DNA of 9,550 nt from JAAXGI01 sp963579625 (GTDB lineage: Bacteria; Gemmatimonadota; Gemmatimonadetes; Longimicrobiales; Gaopeijiaceae), in NCBI GenBank assembly GCA_963579625.1, contig CAUZHN010000091.1, positions 1-9,550 on the forward strand, read 5' to 3'. The first letter of the stretch is position 1. Every line of letters begins with the position of its first letter. The position numbers and the translations under genes are program-made. Shown here piece by piece: positions 4,278-9,550 of this stretch. The notes under the pieces were generated by a model. The model saw nothing but the letters and a program-made list of their open reading frames with translations, had not been told where the DNA came from and ran no database searches.

Positions 4278-5201
4278 ATGAAGATCTCGCGTCGAGAGGT
4301 GCTCAAAATCAGCGCGGGGGCCGGGGCCGGCCTGCTGCTGAATGAGCTGCCGGCCTTCGCCCAGCAACAACCGCTTCTCATGCGTTCCATCCCCTCCTCA
4401 GGAGAGGAGATCCCCGCGGTGGGTCTCGGTAGTGCACGCACCTTCAGTGTGGGCCCGCCGAACCTGCAGTGGGTGCGCTTGAGTGACGTGCTGAAACTCT
4501 TCCATGGAATGGGGGGTCGCTTCTTCGATACGGCTCCCTCCTACGGGACCTCGGAGAAGGTGGCCGGCCAGCTGGTTCAGGAGCTCGGAATCCAGAACGA
4601 CCTCTTCTTCGCTACCAAGATCTCGACGGGTGGAGGGCGGGAGGCCGGGATCGATCAGGAGGAGGGGTCGCACCAGAGCTGGGGGCGCGACACCATCGAC
4701 CTGAACCAGGTGCACAACTTGCGGGATGCCGACATCCACCTGAGGACGATCCGACAGGCGAAGGAGGAGGGTCGAACGCGGTACGTGGGCGTGACCACCT
4801 CTTTCGCACGGCAGTACCAGCAGATGGAGCAGGTGCTCCGGACCGAGGAGCTCGATTTCGTCCAGGTCAACTACTCGCTTGGGGAGCGCGAGGCCGCCGA
4901 GCGTCTCCTTCCCCTGGCGCAGGATCGAGGGATCGCGGTAATTGTGAACGAGCCGTACAACGTCGGCCGACTTTTTCGCGCGGCGAGTGGCCACGAGCTT
5001 CCGGAGTGGGCGGCCGAGTTCGATGGCCAAAGCTGGGGGCAGTTCTTCCTCAAGTACATCCTGGCGCATCCGGCGGTGACGGTCGTCATTCCGGCAACCT
5101 CAGATCCGGAGCACCTCGTCGACAACATGGGCGCCGGCGTGGGGCGGTTGCCCGACGAGCGGACCCGGAGGCGCATGGAAGAGCTGTTCGATGAGTTATA
5201 G
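4278..5201 (+). CDS. Tat-exported aldo/keto reductase
   Basis: A 307-residue NADP-dependent aldo/keto reductase. The start at 4278 is chosen because GAGGTG lies six to seven bases upstream and the protein then opens with a twin-arginine signal, MKISRREVLKISAGAGAGLL, with a likely cleavage after AFA (residues 26-28). The open frame extends 71 codons further upstream, but that part overlaps IS debris. All four catalytic residues of the family are visible: D84 and Y89 (FFDTAPSYG), K114 (FFATKIS) and H146 (LNQVHN). The cofactor side includes FVQVNYSLGEREAAERLLPL, IAVIVNEPYNVG and IPATSDPEHLVDN. Folded Tat export with cofactor would place it in the periplasm, where the carbonyl substrate is unknown. 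The coding sequence looks intact, unlike its left neighbours. No partner gene is obvious on either side. Confidence 0.92.
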   Translation: MKISRREVLKISAGAGAGLLLNELPAFAQQQPLLMRSIPSSGEEIPAVGLGSARTFSVGPPNLQWVRLSDVLKLFHGMGGRFFDTAPSYGTSEKVAGQLVQELGIQNDLFFATKISTGGGREAGIDQEEGSHQSWGRDTIDLNQVHNLRDADIHLRTIRQAKEEGRTRYVGVTTSFARQYQQMEQVLRTEELDFVQVNYSLGEREAAERLLPLAQDRGIAVIVNEPYNVGRLFRAASGHELPEWAAEFDGQSWGQFFLKYILAHPAVTVVIPATSDPEHLVDNMGAGVGRLPDERTRRRMEELFDEL

Positions 5202-5333
5202 TTCCCCTTCCAAGACCCTCCACGGCTGACGCGTCACGGGGGCCGGTCATGCCATCAGTGAAGAACGCAAACGCACCCTCGTCGTACGGATCGCGCACAC
5301 GGATTCACACGGGAGAGGGGAGCAGGGGCACCC

Positions 5334-5693
5334 GTGCCGGGATGTGGGTGCGAGGACTGTTCGGGTAGCCCTGTCGATCATCCGGCTCGCGCTCCACGAC
5401 GGATCTCAGCAGAGTGGCAGAGGGCGTTGGCCAAGGCACGAAGCACGGGTCTTCTTCAGGTCGTGCGCAACCTCCGTATCGAAGCCCTGAGGCGGGGCAG
5501 GGGTTGGTATTGCTCGTGCCCCCTACACAAAGATCAAGACCCTTCTGTTCACCTCTCTCCCCGTGAAGGGAGATCCGGCCTGTGGTATTGCCACTCGTGC
5601 GGAGAGGGTGGCGATCCGATCTCTCCTTGGATGAAGACGAGAGATGCAACCTTCTCAGAAGCGGTCCGAGCTATCGGAGGGTTCATCACATGA
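5334..5693 (+). CDS. Stand-alone CHC2 (DnaG-type) zinc-finger protein
   Basis: The 119-residue product starts with GTG at 5334, with AGGGG a few bases upstream. Its C-terminal half is a full CHC2 zinc ribbon like the primer-initiating domain of DnaG primase: GRGWYCSCPLHKDQDPSVHL, then GLWYCHSCGEGGDPISPWM, then TFSEAVRAI. The zinc ligands should be C62, H65, C86 and C89. The protein ends directly after the domain, so the TOPRIM catalytic domain and the helicase-binding region are missing. It cannot be a complete primase. The N-terminus has a second cysteine cluster (C4, C6, C9). Such orphan CHC2 proteins occur near phage, plasmid and island replication genes, which suggests a mobile-DNA origin; its actual role is unknown. 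The 132 bases before it contain a TGACGCGTCA palindrome (5227-5236). It overlaps the next gene by ATGA. Confidence 0.8.
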   Translation: MPGCGCEDCSGSPVDHPARAPRRISAEWQRALAKARSTGLLQVVRNLRIEALRRGRGWYCSCPLHKDQDPSVHLSPREGRSGLWYCHSCGEGGDPISPWMKTRDATFSEAVRAIGGFIT

Positions 5694-6079
5694 CGGGCAG
5701 AAAAATTCAACGGAAGCGATTCAAGCGACTCGACTCTTTGGGCTTCTCCGAAATCAGCAGGATCTACATCGAGGAGTGCCAAAACGTGCGAGAGCTTTGC
5801 GACAAAATCTTTGACCGCCTTCCCGATGGCAGACGAGTGGGGTGCTCCCTATCCTACGATTGGGTCGACGCTCGTGGGCACCGAAAAGATTGGGGTGAAA
5901 CGATTGCTTTCCGGCGACAGTTACTGATGGAATCAATCCGTGAGATTGAGTTGAATCCGAAAGATGAAGACTTCGATTGGCGAATGTTTCAGATGCAAAC
6001 CCGCATGACCCAGAGTGCCGTGCCCTGGAGCTTCTTCAGCGCGTCCGGCCCCCTAGGAAACGTCCCCCACGCGGACTAG
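5690..6079 (+). CDS. Unrecognised 129-residue protein coupled to the CHC2 gene
   Basis: The start is placed at the ATG at 5690, which overlaps the CHC2 stop codon (ATGA), a strong sign of translational coupling. An upstream in-frame start at 5582 lies inside the CHC2 gene and is less likely. I do not recognise the family. The N-terminus is basic (MTGRKIQRKRFKR). Residues 18-60 could form a helix-turn-helix, ending in CSLSYDWVDARGHRKDW. A charged helix follows (FRRQLLMESIREIELNPKDE) and then an aromatic tail (VPWSFFSASG). The order of HTH, basic helix and acidic helix is loosely like phage small terminase or other DNA-binding adaptor proteins, but this is only an impression. With the zinc-finger partner it may act on nucleic acid. 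There are no membrane segments or signal peptide. Confidence 0.65.
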   Translation: MTGRKIQRKRFKRLDSLGFSEISRIYIEECQNVRELCDKIFDRLPDGRRVGCSLSYDWVDARGHRKDWGETIAFRRQLLMESIREIELNPKDEDFDWRMFQMQTRMTQSAVPWSFFSASGPLGNVPHAD

Positions 6080-6080
6080 A

Positions 6081-6094
6081 CATCGTTTACGATG
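6081..6094. repeat. Short inverted repeat just after the CHC2-module stop
   Basis: CATCGT and ACGATG flank two bases (TT), starting two bases after the TAG at 6077-6079. It may be a small hairpin or a binding site; with no T-run it is not a convincing terminator. Confidence 0.35.
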
Positions 6095-6206
6095 CCCAGG
6101 ACCGCTCCACCGTCTCCACCAGCGCCGGAATTGTTCTTCACTGAGTCGCCTCATCCGCGACGACGTCGTTGCGGGGAAACGACTGGATCACCCTATCTTC
6201 ACTCAG

Positions 6207-6554
6207 TCACCCATTCACGGGAAAAAGTTCGTCGGTCTTGGCAGCCATCACAAAATCGTTCCGGTGTAGTCCCCGGATCTTGTGGGTCCACCAGGCTACC
6301 CTGACGCTGCCCCATTCGGTAAGAAGCGCCGGATGATGACCTTCTTCTTCGGCCAAGACACCCACATCGTTCGTGAACTGAAGGGCGTCGACAAAGTTCG
6401 GGAACGGAAAGTCCCGTTCGAGGCGCTGGATCTCATCTCGAGTGATAAGCGCCCACTCAGGCACCTGGGTATGGAGCTCACGGCTTTCCTCGGCCGTGAC
6501 AGTGGGGGCTCCTCGCTGGCAGGCCTCACACTTCATTTCCACTAGCTGATCCAT
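6207..6554 (-). CDS. phhB: 4a-hydroxytetrahydrobiopterin (pterin-4a-carbinolamine) dehydratase
   Basis: A complete 115-residue PCD/DCoH protein (EC 4.2.1.96), which dehydrates 4a-hydroxytetrahydropterin formed by aromatic amino-acid hydroxylases so that the pterin cofactor can be recycled. The signature is clear: FPNFVDALQFTNDVGVLAEE, then EGHHPALLTEWGSVRVAWWT, then HKIRGLHRNDFVMAAKTDEL. The active-site residues are H73, H74, P75 and H91. The N-terminus has a CEAC pair (C9, C12), seen in some bacterial members ahead of the usual start of the fold. GGGAG lies about ten bases before the ATG. It is on the same strand as, and 150 bases downstream of, the barrel-protein gene. No phenylalanine hydroxylase gene is visible, so the partner must be elsewhere; in many bacteria the pterin role of such homologues is unproven. 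Confidence 0.93.
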   Translation of the reverse strand: MDQLVEMKCEACQRGAPTVTAEESRELHTQVPEWALITRDEIQRLERDFPFPNFVDALQFTNDVGVLAEEEGHHPALLTEWGSVRVAWWTHKIRGLHRNDFVMAAKTDELFPVNG

Positions 6555-6704
6555 CAGTGAAGATCTCCCGGGTGGCAGGAGCCTCAGACATGGATTCGAA
6601 ATCCAATTGAATCTAAACCCCTGCCGGTGTCATTCGGTTCTTCTCTGCCGCTTGTGCATGTTCTTACGTGCAGAAATCTAGCTCAAGTAGGTAGGCAGAC
6701 AGAT
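6555..6704. other. Intergenic region with inverted repeats
   Basis: ATTGAATCT (6606-6614) and AGATTCAAT (6701-6709, overlapping the stop codon of the barrel gene) are exact complements about 90 bases apart. GGATT-CGA-AATCC at 6592-6604 is a compact hairpin resembling a tRNA T-arm, but the rest of a tRNA is missing. Neither has a T-run, so whether transcription ends between the two genes is unclear. Confidence 0.35.
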
Positions 6705-7289
6705 TCAATCCTTGAGTTCCGGAGAACTCAGGATTCCGAGTCGTAATTGGACGCCCAAGTCGAGACTCAATGAAACAGCGTGATCCTTCCTGATCGCCGT
6801 GTCCGCGTCGTGTCGTCGGTAGGCCAACCCCGGAGAGAATCGGAGTTTGCCGAGCGAGAAAGCTAGGCCGAGACTAGTTTCGAAACCTAGGCCTCCATTG
6901 GGCTCGTCGGTTGCGGCACCGGTCCCCCCGTAAAGAAGCCCGAATTGTAACCAAGGCCTTCCCCGACTTAAGGAAAGCCCCAAGCGTATGTCGTTGCCAG
7001 TGATCGTGATGTCGCGGTCGGTGCAAAAGCCATTGATACACCCGAATTCCGTTCGAACAAAGCCTGCGTATATTCCGACGACTCCTGATGTTTGTATTAA
7101 AAGCAATCCAGCAACCGATAACCCTGGTTCAAGCTCCATTGCCGCTGCAGTCGCGGTGTGGCTACCGACTGCGGTACCTCCTCGTAACTCAGCATATATC
7201 TGTGCCTCGACAGGTGCATGGAGGTAGCCTAGCATCGCTAATAGAAGAGGACAGAGAGTTCCCGTCCTACTTTCGAAAAAGGCCCTCAT
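6705..7289 (-). CDS. Outer-membrane beta-barrel protein with signal peptide
   Basis: About 194 residues starting at the ATG at 7287-7289; a GTG directly upstream at 7290-7292 would add one residue. I prefer the ATG because it forms a TGATG overlap with the corrected end of the metalloprotease gene. The N-terminus is a Sec signal (LLLAMLGYLHAPVEA, probable cleavage before QIY). The mature part alternates hydrophobic and polar residues in short strands separated by Gly/Asp turns, for example IYAELRGGTAVGSHT, DIRLGLSLSRGRPWLQFGLL, KLRFSPGLAYRRHD and AVSLSLDLGVQLRLGIL. This is typical of small OmpA/OmpW-like barrels of eight or so strands. The pair of cysteines in FGCINGFC could form a disulfide in an extracellular loop. 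No specific family or ligand is recognised. Its coupling to a secreted protease gene suggests joint expression. Confidence 0.7.
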   Translation of the reverse strand: MRAFFESRTGTLCPLLLAMLGYLHAPVEAQIYAELRGGTAVGSHTATAAAMELEPGLSVAGLLLIQTSGVVGIYAGFVRTEFGCINGFCTDRDITITGNDIRLGLSLSRGRPWLQFGLLYGGTGAATDEPNGGLGFETSLGLAFSLGKLRFSPGLAYRRHDADTAIRKDHAVSLSLDLGVQLRLGILSSPELKD

Positions 7290-7403
7290 CACATATCGCC
7301 AATGATTTTGCGTGTGTGAACACCGTCTGTGATCAGTACATCCACTCCCGGGGAGACCAGGTCCGTCTCATCCCAATTCCGAAGTATGGACTGGATACGA
7401 CCC
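7289..7403 (-). other. Out-of-frame C-terminal tail of the metalloprotease gene
   Basis: After ITDG (bases just above 7403) the main frame gives SYPVHTSELG and stops. Dropping one G gives GRIQSILRNWDETDLV and then PGVDVLITDGVHTRKIIGDM, ending at TGA 7289-7291. That stop shares its A with the ATG of the barrel gene (TGATG). The shifted peptide has normal composition and a natural end at a coupling site, which is strong evidence that it is the true tail. Confidence 0.65.
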
Positions 7404-9200
7404 GTCTGTTATGACAGCGAGGCCAGGTGTGGATACACCTTCTCCGAGTTCTATCTGACCTTCAGGCCCCAGTAACTGGATTCTGTCGAGTTCATCCGCA
7501 ACTCCGGTATCGAACGGTAGAGCGAAAAAGAAATGACCGCCATCGACGTCCTCGGTCTCCGTGAGTGAGAAGTCGAACGAGAATACTGTCCCACCATTTG
7601 CGTCGAAGCCCTCTATCCGATACGGACCACCTCGCTCCGGGAGAACCACCGGTGCGTTCATGTAAATGGCGGGCTCCAGCGTTAGCACTCCACCGTCGGC
7701 CCCCCCCCACAGGATCAACACATCTTCCGTCTGTTGCGACCTGTCAGATCGTTGTGCTGCGGACCCCTGAGCCGTTCGAAACGCCAGGGATTTTCTATAG
7801 TGATAGTCGCTGATCCACTCAGGATTACAGTACGACATAAGGTCCTTAGTAAACCCTGGATCCCTGAGTTCCCCCGCACCGAAATTAGCCCGTAGATCGT
7901 AGCCCCATTTGCCGATCGAACCGTCGTCATAGGGATAACTCTGGTCTGGGTTAGAGACTTCGCCGCAAGGGGCGTGACGAAGACCCATATTGTGACCCAG
8001 TTCGTGAGCGAGTGTGAACTCTGAGGCCCGCCCAACACTTGTCGTCTTACCTATGTATCCAAGTCCACCTCTTGCCGAACCGCGAGGCAGGGTGACTGCA
8101 CCATAGTAGTAGCGACCCGCTCCATCCGGATCCGTTCTCCGGAGAAGGTCAATTTCCCTCAGAAAGATGCTCCAGCCAGCCTTCGTGGTGAGATCGGTGT
8201 GGGTCACGTACAACTCCCTGACATCGACCTCGAACTCAGAGATCGGGAATACAAATCGAGTGTATTGTACCTGATCGCTGTCTTCGGAAAGATTGGCAGT
8301 CCAATCGAAGACCTGACCGGAAGCCGCAGGGGCTGGCGATCCCGGTGCTAGCACAGGGATGACGCGCAAGCGAAAAGGCTCTAGTTCTCGGATATTGAGA
8401 GCCATGCGGCCCGTTTCAGGTACACGCACAGAACTCCGCGGAGCCAGTGGGACGACCTGCTCCGGGTCTAACTCGATCACCAGTTCCACGCCGGGCTGCA
8501 TTACATCAGCTGGGACAATGGTATTGTAGGATCTGTTCAGCTCGCTCTCATCTACCGACGAAGGCAGAAAGTAAAGCGGAGACGGCATCTGAACTGAGTG
8601 AAGGATCTCGTCTCCCGAATAAAAAAACGCTTTAACCGTAGGCTCGAAGAAGCTTACTTGGTCGCCGATCATAAAAACCCGCAGGAGTGCATCTTTCCCT
8701 GCGATGACAGGAATGTTTCCTTCGAGTGTTTGGACACTCTGTATCAACTGAATAACGGGTGCTGACAACTGGACATCCAGTGGAATCACCCGGACCCGGG
8801 TCTCGGCCTTCAGGCCTGCGACTTCTCCAACCACCGTCACCTCCCCACCCGCGAGCCCCTCCATGGAGCCATCACCTGATACGCTCAGGATGCTCGGATT
8901 CGAGATCGACCAATTCGGTAGAGCCCATGTCGGCAGTGAGGCGAAGGTTTGTTGATTTTGATCGGTGACGACAAATCTCAACACTGCGGTTTGTCCTTCC
9001 AGCAACATCGTGTCGACCGGCAGTAGGGATAGGGCCGTCGGATGCTGATCCGGTTCAAGCGCCAAATCAGAACAACCCGTTGTCATTCCGAGCACAGCGG
9101 CAGTCGTCAATGTCGTAACTAGAGTACGTATCTCACCCGCTCCTCTAAGGTCGATCGATGAGTCGTTTCCGGCGCCTGATCGCGGGAGAAATGCTTTCAA
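7368..9200 (-). CDS. Secreted metzincin-like zinc metalloprotease, probable lipoprotein (apparent start and end both suspect)
   Basis: As read, 610 residues from a TTG at 9198-9200. Order: lipoprotein signal (RTLVTTLTTAAVLGMTTGC, Cys43); an Ig-like BIG2-type domain, about 52-140 (WSISNPSILSVSGDGSMEGL); a beta-rich domain, about 145-280; a metalloprotease domain, about 310-475; and a C-terminal beta domain. The zinc site is HELGHNMGLRH (H399, E400, H403, H409) and the Met-turn is DLMSYCNPEW (M455), so the key residues of an active peptidase, perhaps M66-like, are present. Cys412 and Cys458 may pair. The TTG start leaves an odd polar leader. A perfect signal peptide would start at ATA 9129-9131, which has an ideal Shine-Dalgarno. 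At the 3' end a one-base shift in GGG (7401-7403) replaces about 37 codons by ten. Corrected, the gene would span 7289-9131 and overlap the barrel gene. Confidence 0.82.
   Translation of the reverse strand: MKAFLPRSGAGNDSSIDLRGAGEIRTLVTTLTTAAVLGMTTGCSDLALEPDQHPTALSLLPVDTMLLEGQTAVLRFVVTDQNQQTFASLPTWALPNWSISNPSILSVSGDGSMEGLAGGEVTVVGEVAGLKAETRVRVIPLDVQLSAPVIQLIQSVQTLEGNIPVIAGKDALLRVFMIGDQVSFFEPTVKAFFYSGDEILHSVQMPSPLYFLPSSVDESELNRSYNTIVPADVMQPGVELVIELDPEQVVPLAPRSSVRVPETGRMALNIRELEPFRLRVIPVLAPGSPAPAASGQVFDWTANLSEDSDQVQYTRFVFPISEFEVDVRELYVTHTDLTTKAGWSIFLREIDLLRRTDPDGAGRYYYGAVTLPRGSARGGLGYIGKTTSVGRASEFTLAHELGHNMGLRHAPCGEVSNPDQSYPYDDGSIGKWGYDLRANFGAGELRDPGFTKDLMSYCNPEWISDYHYRKSLAFRTAQGSAAQRSDRSQQTEDVLILWGGADGGVLTLEPAIYMNAPVVLPERGGPYRIEGFDANGGTVFSFDFSLTETEDVDGGHFFFALPFDTGVADELDRIQLLGPEGQIELGEGVSTPGLAVITDGSYPVHTSELG
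9129..9145 (-). promoter_or_regulatory. Shine-Dalgarno in front of an ATA triplet at the expected start of the metalloprotease lipoprotein
   Basis: GAGGAG (minus strand, 9140-9145) lies eight bases before ATA (9129-9131). The next codons give RTLVTTLTTAAVLGMTTGC, a textbook short lipoprotein signal if the ATA were ATG. The TTG used by the longer frame has no comparable Shine-Dalgarno. This site therefore marks the probable original start. Confidence 0.55.
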
Positions 9201-9366
9201 TCCAGTTCGTAGTCCGAATCTTACCTCACTCGGATGGACCTCTGAAAGTGAAAAAACTTTCGCCGGAATCGTCTTATCTCGATGTGGGGCCTACAATTGG
9301 CGCCATCCGGTATCTACGGAGAATCAGTTCATTGGCAGACGCTACCAACAGCAACTGGACTCGACG

Positions 9367-9550
9367 TTAGGATTCGGCATCTTCGTTAAAGTCATCTGAA
9401 TCAGTGACAATCTGCTGAACCTGCCAAACTACTCTCCTCGTGCCAAGAACACGACCGACGACGCGGTTAACGAAGGCAGTCAACCCCATGATACCAACGA
9501 CGAATCCCGCAAGATGGTTGAACGCGAATAACAACACGACAGCGACGATC
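9367..9550 (-). CDS. C-terminal part of a membrane protein
   Basis: A frame entering from the right edge gives 60 residues and stops with TAA at 9367-9369. It begins with a hydrophobic membrane segment (IVAVVLLFAFNHLAGFVVGI, then MGLTAFVN). A basic, presumably cytoplasmic segment follows (RVVGRVLGTRRVVW) and an acidic tail (TDSDDFNEDAES). The family cannot be named from this piece. It lies upstream of, and on the same strand as, the metalloprotease gene, with 166-235 bases between them depending on the start. That gap is long for tight coupling and may contain a promoter, although I found no clear -35/-10 pair. The small plus-strand frame across the gap (9158-9370) looks like a shadow. Confidence 0.6.
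   Translation of the reverse strand, partial: IVAVVLLFAFNHLAGFVVGIMGLTAFVNRVVGRVLGTRRVVWQVQQIVTDSDDFNEDAES

Noticed and set aside
4398..5069. 223-residue minus-strand frame
   Set aside because: It is antisense to the aldo/keto reductase, whose signal peptide and catalytic residues are unambiguous.
5582..5689. Upstream start for the 129-residue protein
   Set aside because: It would lie wholly inside the CHC2 zinc-finger coding region; the ATGA-coupled ATG at 5690 is far more likely.
6592..6604. tRNA T-arm-like hairpin (GGATTCGAAATCC)
   Set aside because: No acceptor, D-arm or anticodon arm can be built around it on either strand.
9158..9370. 70-residue plus-strand frame
   Set aside because: It overlaps the 5' end of the metalloprotease on the opposite strand, lacks a ribosome binding site and resembles no known protein.

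Overview
The window looks like a piece of a moderately GC-rich, diderm bacterial chromosome. A Tat-exported oxidoreductase, a lipoprotein metalloprotease and an outer-membrane barrel protein all argue for an outer membrane. The style of these genes would fit Gemmatimonadota or a related environmental phylum, but this is an impression from the protein families and not a phylogenetic result.

Left part (1-1050), ordinary chromosome: the 3' end of a TIGR01777-family NAD-dependent epimerase gene converges on trmH (tRNA Gm18 methyltransferase), followed by a divergent tRNA-Leu(UAA) gene with a recognisable promoter.

Middle-left part (about 1108-4180), a gene graveyard and integration hot spot. It holds a broken pre-peptidase C-terminal (PPC) domain joined to the N-terminal piece of an Mrr-like restriction endonuclease. 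Next come three copies of a direct repeat that behaves like an attachment site. Copies 1 and 2 still carry the promoter and first codons of a DUF4102-type integrase. The integrase of copy 1 is fused in frame to a TPR protein; that of copy 2 is cut after seven codons; copy 3 keeps only the core. Between copies 2 and 3 lies a hairpin-rich, apparently gene-free stretch. A Sel1-repeat pseudogene follows, interrupted by one end of an IS481/IS3-like element whose transposase survives only as its C-terminus.

Centre (4278-6079): an apparently intact Tat-signal aldo/keto reductase, then a two-gene module. The module has a stand-alone CHC2 (DnaG-type) zinc-finger protein without a TOPRIM domain, translationally coupled by ATGA to a 129-residue protein of unknown function.

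Right part (6207-9550), all on the minus strand: from upstream to downstream, the 3' end of a membrane-protein gene, a secreted metzincin-like metalloprotease lipoprotein (HELGHNMGLRH), an outer-membrane beta-barrel protein and a pterin-4a-carbinolamine dehydratase. As written, the metalloprotease gene carries two defects: an ATA where the ideal start codon should be, and a one-base frameshift near 7401-7403. Past the frameshift the frame continues to a TGATG overlap with the barrel gene. Correcting both gives a clean lipoprotein and a coupled gene pair, so they are either assembly errors or recent lesions.

The features most worth a second look are the tripled att/int-promoter repeat with its integrase-TPR fusion, the orphan CHC2 module, and the start/frameshift anomalies of the metalloprotease. 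No complete previously undescribed system can be demonstrated from this sequence alone.
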